Assembly (NCBI GenBank): GCA_003001795.1
Contig: PVNI01000001.1
Coordinates: 310,001 to 374,000 of the forward strand
Length of the DNA: 64,000 nt
From: Actinomadura viridilutea
GTDB taxonomy: Bacteria; Actinomycetota; Actinomycetes; Streptosporangiales; Streptosporangiaceae
Direction of reading: 5' to 3'
Shown here: one piece after another, positions 52,906 to 61,256 of the stretch
Layout: each line of letters starts with the position of its first letter
Numbering within the stretch: the first letter of the stretch is position 1
Notes under the pieces: generated by a model
The model's input: only the letters and a program-made list of their open reading frames with translations
What the model was told of the DNA's origin: nothing
Databases searched by the model: none
Made by a program: the position numbers and the translations under genes

Positions 52906-53412
52906 TCACGACCGGGGCGCCCCGTCCGAGTCGAACGGGATCAGCAGCGTGCGCAGCAGCCCGGCCAGCGTGTCCCGCTGCTCGGGGGTGAGCGCCTCCA
53001 GGATGGCGTGCTCGCGGTCCAGCAGATCGGCGAACGCCGCGTCCACCCGGGCCTGACCGGCCGCGGTGAGCCGCACCAGCACGCCCCGCTTGTCCTGCGG
53101 GTCGGGGTGCCGCTCCACCAGCCCGGCCGCGGCCAGCCGGTCGATCCGGTTGGTCATGGTGCCGGAGGTGACCAGGGTGGCGCGCAGCAGCCGGCCCGGG
53201 CTGAGCTGATACGGGTGGCCCGCCCGGCGCAGCGCGGTCAGCACGTCGAACTCCCACGGCTCCAGCCGGTGCGCGGCGAACACCGCGCGGCGGGCGCGGT
53301 CCAGATGGCGGGCCAGCCGGGACACGCGGCTGAGGACGTGCAGCGGCCGCACGTCGAGATCGGGCCGCTCGGCGTGCCACGCCTCGACCAGCCGGTCGAC
53401 CTCATCCTGCAT
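52906..53412 (-). CDS. MarR-family transcriptional regulator
   Basis: 168 residues. Winged helix about 40-125: FDVLTALRRAGHPYQLSPGRLLRATLVTSGTMTNRIDRLAAAGLVERHPDPQDKRGVLVRLT, with the DxRG-type wing typical of MarR. ATG 53412 is chosen over GTG 53418: TAGGCT (53424-53419) ends 6 nt before the ATG, a leaderless start. Three 14-bp palindromic sites (53429-53497) lie between it and the divergent methyltransferase gene, one over its own promoter, so it likely represses both. Confidence 0.92.
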   Translation of the reverse strand: MQDEVDRLVEAWHAERPDLDVRPLHVLSRVSRLARHLDRARRAVFAAHRLEPWEFDVLTALRRAGHPYQLSPGRLLRATLVTSGTMTNRIDRLAAAGLVERHPDPQDKRGVLVRLTAAGQARVDAAFADLLDREHAILEALTPEQRDTLAGLLRTLLIPFDSDGAPRS

Positions 53413-53418
53413 GCGCAC

Positions 53419-53424
53419 AGCCTA
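53419..53424 (-). promoter_or_regulatory. -10 element TAGGCT for the marR gene
   Basis: TAGGCT on the minus strand ends 6 nt before ATG 53412. Operator 1 (53429-53442) lies directly upstream, in the -10/-35 spacer. Confidence 0.55.
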
Positions 53425-53428
53425 CTCG

Positions 53429-53442
53429 TCTCGATATCGAGA
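53429..53442. promoter_or_regulatory. MarR operator 1, perfect palindrome
   Basis: TCTCGATATCGAGA is a perfect 14-bp palindrome overlapping the marR promoter spacer. Confidence 0.75.
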
Positions 53443-53448
53443 AGACTT

Positions 53449-53462
53449 TCTTGACATCAAGA
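53449..53462. promoter_or_regulatory. MarR operator 2
   Basis: TCTTGACATCAAGA matches operator 1 in 12 of 14 positions and is palindromic except at the central pair. Centre-to-centre distance from operator 1 is 20 bp. It contains the TTGACA -35 of the methyltransferase promoter. Confidence 0.7.
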
Positions 53463-53480
53463 TACAGCCGCGGGCATCAT
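53451..53480 (+). promoter_or_regulatory. promoter of the methyltransferase gene
   Basis: TTGACA (53451-53456) and CATCAT (53475-53480) with an 18-bp spacer; ATG 53489 is 8 nt after the -10, so the transcript is probably leaderless. Confidence 0.65.
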
Positions 53481-53483
53481 GTC

Positions 53484-53497
53484 TCTTGATGTCGAGA
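53484..53497. promoter_or_regulatory. MarR operator 3, over the methyltransferase start codon
   Basis: TCTTGATGTCGAGA shares the half-sites of operators 1 and 2 and spans the transcription and translation start (ATG 53489). Confidence 0.65.
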
Positions 53498-54289
53498 CAA
53501 GCAGCGGCCGCCGTCTGGGATCCGGCGCAGTACGGCGTGTTCGGAGACGAGCGCGCCCGCCCGTTCGCCGACCTCATGGCCCGCGTCGACCTGGCCGCGC
53601 CCCGGCGCGTCGCCGACCTGGGCTGCGGCTCCGGCGAGCTGACCGCCGCGCTGGCCCGCCGCTGGCCGGACGCGGTGATCGAGGCGCTCGACTCCTCCCC
53701 GGACATGGTCGCCGCGGCCCGCGCCCACGAGATCCCCGGCCGGCTGCGCTTCACCGTCGGGGACGTCACGACCTGGCGGCCCGCGGCGCCGCTCGACCTC
53801 ATCGTGTCCAACGCCGTCCTGCACTGGGTGCCCGACCACGACGACCTGCTCGTCCGCTGGGCCACCGAGGCGCTGGCCCCGGGCGGCCGCCTGGCCTTCC
53901 AGGTCCCCGGCAACTTCGACGCGCCCAGCCACGCCATCCTGCGCGAGCTGTGCGCGTCGCCCCGCTGGCGCGACCGCCTCGGCGGCCTCGCCCCCGGCCG
54001 CCCCGTCCGCGACGCCGCCGGGTACCACGACCTGCTGACCCGGCACGGCTGCGCGGTCGACGCCTGGGAGACCACCTACGTGCAGACCCTGCACGGAGAC
54101 GACCCGGTGCTCGAATGGATGAAGGGCACCACCCTGCGTCCCGTGCTCTCCGCGCTCGGGCCCGCCGAGGCGAACGAGTTCCTCGACGTCTACGGCGCGT
54201 GCCTGCGCGGCGCGTACCCGCCTACCCCGCACGGAACCGTCTTCCCGTTCCGCCGGATCTTCGTCGTGGCGGCCCGCGAAGACCCCTGA
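53489..54289 (+). CDS. tam: trans-aconitate 2-methyltransferase
   Basis: 266 residues, class I SAM methyltransferase. Motif I VADLGCGSGELTAAL, acidic ALDSSPDMVAAAR, motif IV IVSNAVLHWVPDHDDL and the Tam-specific FQVPGNFDAPSHAILREL. It methylates trans-aconitate, a spontaneous by-product that inhibits aconitase. ATG 53489 lies inside operator 3, 8 nt after the -10. Divergent from the MarR gene, which probably controls it; related MarR proteins respond to small carboxylates such as citrate or trans-aconitate. Confidence 0.9.
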   Translation: MSRQAAAAVWDPAQYGVFGDERARPFADLMARVDLAAPRRVADLGCGSGELTAALARRWPDAVIEALDSSPDMVAAARAHEIPGRLRFTVGDVTTWRPAAPLDLIVSNAVLHWVPDHDDLLVRWATEALAPGGRLAFQVPGNFDAPSHAILRELCASPRWRDRLGGLAPGRPVRDAAGYHDLLTRHGCAVDAWETTYVQTLHGDDPVLEWMKGTTLRPVLSALGPAEANEFLDVYGACLRGAYPPTPHGTVFPFRRIFVVAAREDP

Positions 54290-54901
54290 GACGCGATGCC
54301 GTCCGCCGCGCGGGGAGCCGAACCCTTTCCCCTGGTGTGCCGACTCGCGCGGCGGGCGGCATCCGCGCGCCCGATCCGGCGCGCCTCCCGAACCCCGGAC
54401 TCGCAACCCGAGCCCGGCGACCCCGGCCGGTGGCCGCACGAACGACCTTCACGCGGCCACCGGCTCCCCACCATCCCCGCCCCACCAGCGCCCACGCCCC
54501 CAACGGCGGGTTGAGGAGTCGCTGACAGGAGGACTGCCGCGGTTCGCCTGGGAAGCCGCCGCGTCAGATCCGCGACCCCCGCGACGACTTCGACCACCCA
54601 GCCCTGCCTGCCGGCCACCCGTGCGCCGCTACGTTCTGCACCGCCTCACCGCCCACCTCCGGAGGGGCAGAAGACGAGGTCGTGAAGGAGCACCGGCGGC
54701 GCACCAGCCGCCCCGTCTCGGGGCCAAAGCAAGCGCTCGTGGGGCTCCTGCTGAGGGCGGACCTGGCGCATGTGTTGGAAGCGCTCCGGGGTCTACACGA
54801 ATGTGCTGGTCGCCCAGCGGCGGGTCAGGGTCTTCGAGGCGACGGCATGAAAGAGGCGGCCGAGCTCGTCGGCCCGGCCGCCGGAGGACGGTGCGGCGGA
54901 G
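54290..54901. other. gene-free stretch between convergent genes
   Basis: About 610 bp. Open frames such as plus 54621-55181 are antisense to the TetR gene or compositionally random. A minus-strand stretch near 54800-54875 reads LGRLFHAVASKTLTRRW and could be the end of a decayed gene, but I recognise no family. Confidence 0.35.
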
Positions 54902-55633
54902 TCAGCCCTGCTCGGCCCGGCGCGCCTTCCGCTGCGCCTTCTCGGCCTTGGCGGCGGCCTTCTCCGCGGCCTTCTCCCTGCGCTCCTGCTCCTTGCGCCG
55001 CCGCTTCGGGTCCAGGGACGGACGCACCTCCAGGCCGGACAGGCCGTTCCACGCCAGGTTCACCAGGTGCGCCGCCACTTCCTCCCGCTTCGGCTTGCGC
55101 ACGTCCAACCACCACTGGCCGATCAACGCCACCATGCCGACCAGCATCTGCGCGTACATCGGCGCGTTCTTGTCGTCGTAGCCGTGGCGGTCGAACTCGC
55201 GGGCGAGGACGTACTCGACCTCGCCCGCGATCTCACTGAGCAGGCTGGCGAAGCTGCCCGTCCCGGTGCCGCCGTGGGAGTCGCGCACCAGGATCCGGAA
55301 CCCGTCCGGGTTCTCCTCGATGTAGGCCAGCAGCGCCAGCGCGGCCTTCTCCAGCTTGCTGCGGTAGTGGATCGCCGAGGTCAGCGCCTCGGTGATGAGA
55401 GCGAGCAGCTTCTCGAACTCCCGGTCCACCACGACCGCGTACAGCCCTTCCTTGCCGCCGAAGTGCTCGTACACGACCGGCTTGGACACTCCCGCGGCGG
55501 CGGCGATCTCCTCGACCGACGTGCCGTCCAGGCCGCGCTCGGCGAACAGCGTGCGTCCGATGGTGAGCAGCTGTTCCCGTCGTTCCTTTCCGGTCATGCG
55601 CTTGCGCCTCGACCGGGGGGCTGGTTCTGTCAC
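54902..55633 (-). CDS. TetR-family regulator of the desaturase operon
   Basis: 243 residues. N-terminal HTH about 18-65: ERREQLLTIGRTLFAERGLDGTSVEEIAAAAGVSKPVVYEHFGGKEGLYA. The C-terminal ligand domain is helical; the last 30 residues are a Lys/Glu/Arg/Ala-rich tail (KRRRKEQERREKAAEKAAAKAEKAQRKARR), a likely single helix. GTG 55633 follows CACAAT (55646-55641) by 7 nt, but it also starts only 17 nt after the desaturase stop, so it can be made from the operon or its own start. It likely controls membrane lipid desaturation. Confidence 0.9.
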   Translation of the reverse strand: MTEPAPRSRRKRMTGKERREQLLTIGRTLFAERGLDGTSVEEIAAAAGVSKPVVYEHFGGKEGLYAVVVDREFEKLLALITEALTSAIHYRSKLEKAALALLAYIEENPDGFRILVRDSHGGTGTGSFASLLSEIAGEVEYVLAREFDRHGYDDKNAPMYAQMLVGMVALIGQWWLDVRKPKREEVAAHLVNLAWNGLSGLEVRPSLDPKRRRKEQERREKAAEKAAAKAEKAQRKARRAEQG

Positions 55634-55640
55634 ACATCCA

Positions 55641-55646
55641 ATTGTG
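55641..55646 (-). promoter_or_regulatory. -10 element CACAAT for the tetR gene
   Basis: CACAAT (minus strand) ends 7 nt before GTG 55633, inside the desaturase-tetR gap. It would allow separate leaderless expression of the regulator. Confidence 0.4.
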
Positions 55647-55650
55647 TCGG

Positions 55651-56610
55651 TCAGGCGGCCTGCTTCGTCCGCTTCGCCGCCAGCCGCTCGGGGTCGGGCC
55701 AGCGGACGTCGTACGCCCAGCCCGCCTTCTCGCACGCCTGGATGATCCGGGCGCTGATGTCGACCTGGCCCTTGAGCACCCCGTGACGGGCGCAGGTCGG
55801 CTCCGCGTGGTGCAGGTTGTGCCAGGACTCGCCCAGCGACGGGATGGCCAGCCACCACACGTTGCGGGACTTGTCGCGGACCTCGAAGTCCTCCTTGCCG
55901 AACACGTGGCAGATGGAGTTGACCGACCAGGTCACGTGGTGCACGAGGCTGATGCGGACCAGCCCGGCCCAGAAGAACGCGGTCAACGCGCCCTGCCAGG
56001 ACATGGTGAGCAGACCGCCGAGCGCCGCCGGCAGCAGCAGCGACACGGCGACCAGCGCCGGGAAGGAGCGGTGGATCCGCACGACGTCGCGGTCGCGCAG
56101 CAGGTCCTTGGCGAACCGCTCCTTGCAGGTGCGGTTGCCGTCGAACATCCAGCCGTAGTGCGCCCAGAGCAGGCCCTTGGTCAGGCCCTTCCAGTCGCTT
56201 CCGAACCGCCACGGCGAGTGCGGGTCGGCCTCCTTGTCGGAGTGCTTGTGATGGCGCCGGTGATCGGCCACCCAGGTGATCACCGGTCCCTCCAGGGCCA
56301 GGCTGCCGGACACCCCCAGCACGATCTTCAGCCAGCGGCGGGCCTTGAACGAGCCGTGCGTGAAGTACCGGTGGTAGCCGACGGTGATCCCGGCGGCGGA
56401 GACGGCGTAGAACACGGCGGTCAGCGCCACGTCCGTCCAGCCCAGGAAGCTGCCCCAGGCCATCGGAACGGCGGCGAGCAGGGCGAGGAACGGGACACCG
56501 GTGAACACCGCGACGAGGACCCGTTCGAACGTCCCCTGCGGCTCCGGGTCGATCTCGGGAAGGGGCCGGCGGTCACGGAGCGGGGGGTCGACGACGGGGG
56601 CTTTGGTCAT
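55651..56610 (-). CDS. membrane acyl-CoA delta-9 desaturase
   Basis: 319 residues, DesC/DesA3 type. Three histidine boxes that hold the di-iron centre: H80-RYFT-H85, H117-RR-H120-H121 and H264-NL-H267-H268. Membrane helices in pairs (about 30-50 and 60-78; 180-200 and 206-225) match the family. It introduces a double bond into stearoyl- or palmitoyl-CoA. Two TACG-N4-CGTA sites lie 37-63 bp upstream, and the TetR gene follows 17 bp after the stop, so expression is probably lipid-responsive. ATG start. Confidence 0.95.
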   Translation of the reverse strand: MTKAPVVDPPLRDRRPLPEIDPEPQGTFERVLVAVFTGVPFLALLAAVPMAWGSFLGWTDVALTAVFYAVSAAGITVGYHRYFTHGSFKARRWLKIVLGVSGSLALEGPVITWVADHRRHHKHSDKEADPHSPWRFGSDWKGLTKGLLWAHYGWMFDGNRTCKERFAKDLLRDRDVVRIHRSFPALVAVSLLLPAALGGLLTMSWQGALTAFFWAGLVRISLVHHVTWSVNSICHVFGKEDFEVRDKSRNVWWLAIPSLGESWHNLHHAEPTCARHGVLKGQVDISARIIQACEKAGWAYDVRWPDPERLAAKRTKQAA

Positions 56611-56646
56611 GGGTCACCACTTCCTGCATGTCGGGACAGCCTTACC

Positions 56647-56673
56647 TACGCCACCGTAACCTACGCTGCCGTA
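56647..56673. promoter_or_regulatory. two TACG-N4-CGTA TetR operators
   Basis: TACGCCACCGTA (56647-56658) and TACGCTGCCGTA (56662-56673) are inverted repeats with 4-bp cores, centres 15 bp apart, upstream of the desaturase ATG (56610, minus strand). Both fit the short palindromes bound by TetR regulators. Confidence 0.65.
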
Positions 56674-56970
56674 AGTTGGACAGGCCTCGAAAAGTAAAAT
56701 CGGGGGGAACCGTGTCGCACTGGTCACAAAGCTCACACCCCGTGGTCGGTGTGCGACGCCGCGCGCCACGGTGGTGGAGTGCCCGTCCGCGGCCTCCCAG
56801 GGGAGTCCGTGACGGACGGGTGCGGTGTGCCGATCGGCCTCGTCGCCGAGCCGGACGCTTGTGACGTGCTCGCCCTATCGCGTCCTAAACACGCCGCTGG
56901 TCACTGAATGTCGGGACGCGCCCGATCACTTTTCGTGCTCGGCCATAATCGGAATGTCAGCGCCCGCTCG

Positions 56971-56976
56971 TACAGT
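56971..56976 (+). promoter_or_regulatory. -10 element TACAGT for a leaderless gene
   Basis: TACAGT ends 7 nt before ATG 56984; no Shine-Dalgarno precedes the ATG. Confidence 0.5.
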
Positions 56977-56983
56977 GCGGCGC

Positions 56984-57745
56984 ATGGTCAAGAAACTTCC
57001 CCCCGAACTGCAAGAAAAGGCCATCTCCCTGCGTCGCGAGGGCTGGACCTGCCGCGAGATCGCGGGGTCCCTCGGCATCTCCATCGGCACCTGCTCTCGC
57101 TACCTCCGCGACGTCCCCGCCCCGGAACGCGCCGGGTACGCCCAGGAACGGATCGCCGCGATGTGGAAGAGCCGGTGGGAGCCCTACCACCGGCGCGCCG
57201 AACGGCGGCGACTGGAGACCAAACTCGCCGCCTGCGAGCAGGTCGGAGAGCTCGGCGATCGGGAGATCCTCGTGGCGGGCGCCCTCGTCTACTGGTGCGA
57301 AGGCGGCAAGGACAAGATCTACCGGCGCTCCGAGAGGGTCAGGTTCATCAACAGCGATCCGGCGATCGTCCTCTTCTTCCTCCGCTTTCTGCGGGCGGCG
57401 GGCGTGTCGCGCGACTGCGTCCGCTTCAGCCTGCACATCCACGAGAACGCCGACGTCGACGCCGCCGTGCGGTACTGGGCGGACCTCGTCGGGGCCGCGC
57501 CGGAGGAGTTCGGCACGACCGTCCTCAAGAGGCACAACCCGAAGACCGTCAGGAAGAATCTCCGCGACGAGTACCGCGGCTGTCTGCACATCGCCGTGCG
57601 GAAGAGCGCCGACCTCTACCGCCGCATCGAAGGGTGGGCGCACGGCGCCATGCTCGGGCCGCAGCACGCGCGGGCGTATCTGGCCGACCGGTCCGAACGG
57701 GCTCTGATCAGGACCTTGCGCGCTCGGGACACGGCCGAAAACTGA
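56984..57745 (+). CDS. HTH protein with homing-endonuclease-like core
   Basis: 253 residues. An N-terminal resolvase/sigma-type HTH at 8-40 (QEKAISLRREGWTCREIAGSLGISIGTCSRYL) is followed by a basic linker and, from about 90, a region whose order recalls LAGLIDADG endonucleases: AGALVYWCEGGKD, then RFINSDPAIVLFFLRFLRAAGV, FSLHIHENADVDAAVRYWADLVG and LHIAVRKSADLYRRIEGW. I cannot confirm the acidic catalytic residues, apart from E in WCEGGK. It lies 66 bp before tRNA-Gln on the same strand. It could be a domesticated mobile endonuclease or a transcription factor using that fold. Confidence 0.7.
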   Translation: MVKKLPPELQEKAISLRREGWTCREIAGSLGISIGTCSRYLRDVPAPERAGYAQERIAAMWKSRWEPYHRRAERRRLETKLAACEQVGELGDREILVAGALVYWCEGGKDKIYRRSERVRFINSDPAIVLFFLRFLRAAGVSRDCVRFSLHIHENADVDAAVRYWADLVGAAPEEFGTTVLKRHNPKTVRKNLRDEYRGCLHIAVRKSADLYRRIEGWAHGAMLGPQHARAYLADRSERALIRTLRARDTAEN

Positions 57746-57811
57746 TGTGTTGCCGCTGCGTCGGACTCTGTATCCTCTGTCAAGGCCCGGACTGTCGGAT
57801 GTCCGAGTTGT

Positions 57812-57884
57812 TCCGCCGTGGCGTAATTGGTAACGCAGTGGGTTTTGGTCCCAAAGATTCCAGGTTCGAATCCTGGCGGCGGAG
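57812..57884 (+). tRNA. tRNA-Gln (anticodon TTG)
   Basis: Acceptor TCCGCCG (57812-57818) pairs with CGGCGGA (57877-57883); D-arm GGCGTAATTGGTAACGC; anticodon loop TTTTGGT with anticodon TTG on a GTGGG/CCCAA stem (outer pair mismatched G-A); T-arm CCAGG-TTCGAAT-CCTGG. Discriminator G, no encoded CCA. It precedes glmU, the usual actinobacterial order. Confidence 0.95.
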
Positions 57885-58246
57885 CTCCTTGTTCGAATGA
57901 GGCGCCATGGCGCCGCGGAGGCGCCGGGCGGGGGCGTCCGCCGGCGCCGCCCGTCCGCGTCTTTCTTCCGTGCCGCCCCCCGACCGCACGCCGTTCCGCA
58001 CACCGTTCCGCATACCGACCCGTCCACCGCTCCGAACGCGTCGCGACACGCCTGACCTGGGAGCCGATCCGGCAGGACGGGCTGCCCCCGGGGTGACACA
58101 AGACGGACGGGCGGTATCCTTCCGGTTGTCGGGTGAGCCGCGGCCTGCCGCCTGCCCCCATGACGGGCAGGTCGCCAGCCTGTTGGACCTCTCCATACGG
58201 TTGCGCCCGTGCCGAGTTCTTAACCGCGATGCCGAGGAGCCTCCCA

Positions 58247-59704
58247 GTGAGCGCTAGCCGCCCGGCTGCCGTCATCGTCCTCGCCGCGGGCGAGGGCACC
58301 CGGATGAAGTCCCGTACCGCCAAGGTCCTGCATGAGCTGTGCGGGCGCACCATGCTCGGCCATGTGCTGACCGCCGCGGCCGAGCTGGACCCCGAGCGGT
58401 TGATCGTGGTCGTCGGGCACCGCCGGGAGCAGGTGATCGCCCATCTGGAGCAGGGCTGGCCCAAGGCCGAGGTGGTCGTGCAGGAGCGCCAGGGCGGCAC
58501 CGGGCACGCGGTCCGCACCGTGCTGGAGCAGGTCGGCGAGCTGCGCGGCACCGTGGTCGTCACCAACGGCGACCATCCGCTGCTGCGCGGCGCCACGCTC
58601 GCCGCGATGGTGCGCACCCACGAGGAGGAGGGCAACGCCGCCACCGTCCTCACCACCGAGATCCCCGACCCGACGGGCTACGGTCGGATCCTGCGCGCCC
58701 CCGACGGCTCGCTCGCCGCGATCGTCGAGCACAAGGACGCCACCGAGGAGCAGCGCGCGGTCCGCGAGATCAACGTCGGCATGTACGCGTTCGACGGGAC
58801 CCTGCTGGGCGGCGCGCTCAAGCGGGTCACCACCGACAACGCCGGCGGCGAGGAGTACCTGACCGACGTGGTGGCGATCCTGCGCGGCGACGGCCACCGC
58901 GCCGGCGCGCACCTGACGCCGGACTGGGTGGAGACGCAGGGCGTCAACGACCGCGTGCAGCTCGCGCGGGCGCGGCGGCAGCTCAACGACCGGCTGCTGG
59001 AGGCGCACATGCGGGCCGGGGTGACCATCGTCGACCCGGCCACGACCTGGGTCGACGTGGACGTGACGATCGAGCCGGACGTCGAGGTCCATCCCGGGAC
59101 CCAGCTGCGCGGGCGCACCCATCTGGCCGAGGGCGCGCGGGTCGGCCCGGGGTGCACGCTCACCGACACCCGGGTCGGCGCCGACGCCACGGTGGTGAAC
59201 GCGGTGTGCGTGGAGGCCGAGATCGGGCCGGAGGCGTCGGTCGGCCCGTACGCCTACCTGCGGCCCGGCACGCGCCTGGCCCGCAAGGCGAAGGCGGGCA
59301 CGTACGTGGAGATGAAGAACGCCCAGGTCGGCGAGGGCTCGAAGGTGCCGCACCTGACCTATGTCGGGGACGCCGAGATCGGCGAGGGCAGCAACATCGG
59401 CGCCAGCACCGTCTTCGTCAACTACGACGGGGTCAAGAAGCACCGCACCGTGGTCGGCGACCATGCGCGGGTGGGCAGCGACACCATGCTCGTCGCCCCG
59501 GTCACCATCGGGGACGGCGCGTACACCGCGGCCGGCTCGGTGATCGTGCAGGACGTGCCGCCGGGGGCGATGGCGGTCGCCCGCGGGCGGCAGCGCAACG
59601 TCGAGGGCTGGGTGGAGCGCAGGCGTCCGGGGACCGCCGCCGCGGAGGCGGCCCGTCGGGCCAAAGAGAGGAGCGCCGCCGAGGAGAAGGGCGGCGACGC
59701 CTAG
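58247..59704 (+). CDS. glmU: bifunctional GlcNAc-1-phosphate uridyltransferase and GlcN-1-P acetyltransferase
   Basis: 485 residues. The N-terminal pyrophosphorylase (about 1-230) has [38 protein letters not shown] and EEYLTDV. The C-terminal left-handed beta-helix (about 255-450) has hexapeptide repeats and the acetyltransferase segment [22 protein letters not shown]. It makes UDP-GlcNAc for peptidoglycan and other envelope glycans. The last 25 residues form an Ala/Arg/Glu tail. GAGGAG (58234-58239) is 7 nt before GTG 58247; ATG 58229 is an alternative. Confidence 0.97.
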   Translation: MSASRPAAVIVLAAGEGTRMKSRTAKVLHELCGRTMLGHVLTAAAELDPERLIVVVGHRREQVIAHLEQGWPKAEVVVQERQGGTGHAVRTVLEQVGELRGTVVVTNGDHPLLRGATLAAMVRTHEEEGNAATVLTTEIPDPTGYGRILRAPDGSLAAIVEHKDATEEQRAVREINVGMYAFDGTLLGGALKRVTTDNAGGEEYLTDVVAILRGDGHRAGAHLTPDWVETQGVNDRVQLARARRQLNDRLLEAHMRAGVTIVDPATTWVDVDVTIEPDVEVHPGTQLRGRTHLAEGARVGPGCTLTDTRVGADATVVNAVCVEAEIGPEASVGPYAYLRPGTRLARKAKAGTYVEMKNAQVGEGSKVPHLTYVGDAEIGEGSNIGASTVFVNYDGVKKHRTVVGDHARVGSDTMLVAPVTIGDGAYTAAGSVIVQDVPPGAMAVARGRQRNVEGWVERRRPGTAAAEAARRAKERSAAEEKGGDA

Positions 59705-60038
59705 CGTCCGGTCGCGAGGCCGGGTGTTGCCGCGAGGCCGAGTGACGTCCGCCGTCCGGACCGTTCCGGGCGGGGGGAGGGTGGGGCGCGTGCGTCTCGC
59801 CGTGAAATCGTCCGCCGGCCGACGGAAGGGGTCTGTCGGCGGAGTGCGGGTGCGTCCCGCCGCGCGTCCGCGCGTGAGGCCGGTCGGCCGGGTCTGCCGG
59901 TCGGTGGGCGGGTGGGGGTCGTCCCCATGCACAACGACAGAAGACGTCCCGTGAGCCGCCGAATCCGCTTCTTTCGGTGCGCGGGGAGTGGGGACAACAC
60001 CCACATGAGAACCATCCATTGAGGGGGAGCTGTCAGAG
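59705..60038 (+). other. intergenic stretch before prs
   Basis: 334 bp without a gene; short Arg/Gly-rich open frames are not convincing. The end (GAGGGGGAG, 60021-60029) supplies a purine-rich ribosome site for prs. Confidence 0.4.
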
Positions 60039-61019
60039 GTGAGTGGGATCAAGGCGAGCGGCCAGAAGAAGCTCATGCTCTTCACCGGCCGCGCCCACCC
60101 GGACCTGGCCAAAGAAGTAGCCGACAACCTCCAGGTCGAGCTGACGCCGACCTCCGCGTACGACTTCGCCAACGGCGAGACGTTCGTGCGCTTCCTCGAA
60201 TCGGTCCGCGGTTCGGATGCGTTCGTGATCCAGAGCCACACGACTCCCATCAATCAGTGGATCATGGAGCAGCTGATCATGGTGGACGCGCTGAAGCGGG
60301 CGTCCGCCAAGCGGATCACCGTGGTGGCCCCGTTCTTCGGCTACGCCCGTCAGGACAAGAAGCACCGCGGGCGCGAGCCGATCTCGGCCCGGCTGATGGC
60401 GGACCTGTTCAAGACCGCCGGCGCGCACCGGCTGATCACGGTGGACCTGCACACGGCGCAGATCCAGGGGTTCTTCGACGGCCCCGTCGATCATCTGTTC
60501 GCGCTGGACCTGCTCGCCTCGCACTTCGAGAAGCGGCTGGACCTGTCCCAGGTCACGGTGGTGGCGCCGGACGCCGGGCGGGTGCGGATGACCGAGCGGT
60601 GGAGCGACCGGCTGGGCGGCGTGCCGATGGCGATCATCCACAAGAAGCGCGACCCGGACGTGGCCAACGAGGTGAAGGTGTTCGACGTGGTCGGCGAGGT
60701 GGCGGGCCGGACCTGCGTGGTGGTGGACGACATGATCGACACCGGCGGCACCATCGTGAAGGCGGCGGACGCGCTGTTCGACCACGGCGCCAGCCGGGTC
60801 GTGGTGGCGGCCACGCACGGGGTGCTGTCGGGTCCGGCGGTGGACCGGTTGAAGAATTCGCCGATCTCCGAGGTGGTGCTGACCAACACGCTGCCGATCC
60901 CGGAGGAGAAGCAGTTCGACAAGCTGACGGTGCTGTCGATCGCGCCGCTGGTGGCCCGCGCCATCAACGAGGTGTTCAGCGACGGCTCGGTGACCAGCCT
61001 CTTCGGCGGCCACAGCTGA
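60039..61019 (+). CDS. prs: ribose-phosphate pyrophosphokinase
   Basis: 326 residues. It makes PRPP from ribose-5-phosphate and ATP for nucleotide, His and Trp synthesis. Visible motifs: LFTGRAHPDLAKEVADNL, the catalytic flexible loop YARQDKKHRGREPISARLMADL, TVDLHTAQIQGFFD and the PRPP-binding loop CVVVDDMIDTGGTIV. GTG 60039 after GGGGGAG and AGAGG. glmU-prs-rplY-pth order is conserved. Confidence 0.97.
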   Translation: MSGIKASGQKKLMLFTGRAHPDLAKEVADNLQVELTPTSAYDFANGETFVRFLESVRGSDAFVIQSHTTPINQWIMEQLIMVDALKRASAKRITVVAPFFGYARQDKKHRGREPISARLMADLFKTAGAHRLITVDLHTAQIQGFFDGPVDHLFALDLLASHFEKRLDLSQVTVVAPDAGRVRMTERWSDRLGGVPMAIIHKKRDPDVANEVKVFDVVGEVAGRTCVVVDDMIDTGGTIVKAADALFDHGASRVVVAATHGVLSGPAVDRLKNSPISEVVLTNTLPIPEEKQFDKLTVLSIAPLVARAINEVFSDGSVTSLFGGHS

Positions 61020-61072
61020 CCGGCGTCCCGGGACGGGCGCCCCTGCGGGCGTTCGGGCGGTCGCGCATCGGC

Positions 61073-61078
61073 TAGACT
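61073..61078 (+). promoter_or_regulatory. candidate -10 element upstream of rplY
   Basis: TAGACT with a weak GTTCGG 16 bp upstream. If used, it gives a leader of about 170 nt before rplY that can fold into GC-rich hairpins (for example GTCCG..CGGAC pairs near 61198-61230). Binding of L25 to its own leader is possible but not shown. Confidence 0.35.
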
Positions 61079-61256
61079 CGGGGAACCCGCGTATGCCCCG
61101 GGTCGTTCAGTGCGGCTCCGCGTCGGATCTCCGCTCCCCGGGGTACGCACGAAGTCTTCGAGGCGCCCGACGCATCGAGCACCCGCCTGATCGCTTTGTC
61201 CGCAGCGGACGTCCGTGCCGGACGGCCGTGGATCGCAAGAACGAGGAGTTTTCGCC

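Larger units (their letters stand above)
56611..56983. other. divergent intergenic region with operators and promoter
   Basis: 373 bp. The left part holds the two TetR operator-like sites (56647-56673) of the desaturase; the right end holds the TACAGT hexamer of the gene at 56984. Nothing else recognised. Confidence 0.45.

Noticed and set aside
54621..55181. 186-residue plus-strand frame
   Set aside because: Its second half is antisense to the TetR gene and the first half has no recognisable motif or ribosome site.
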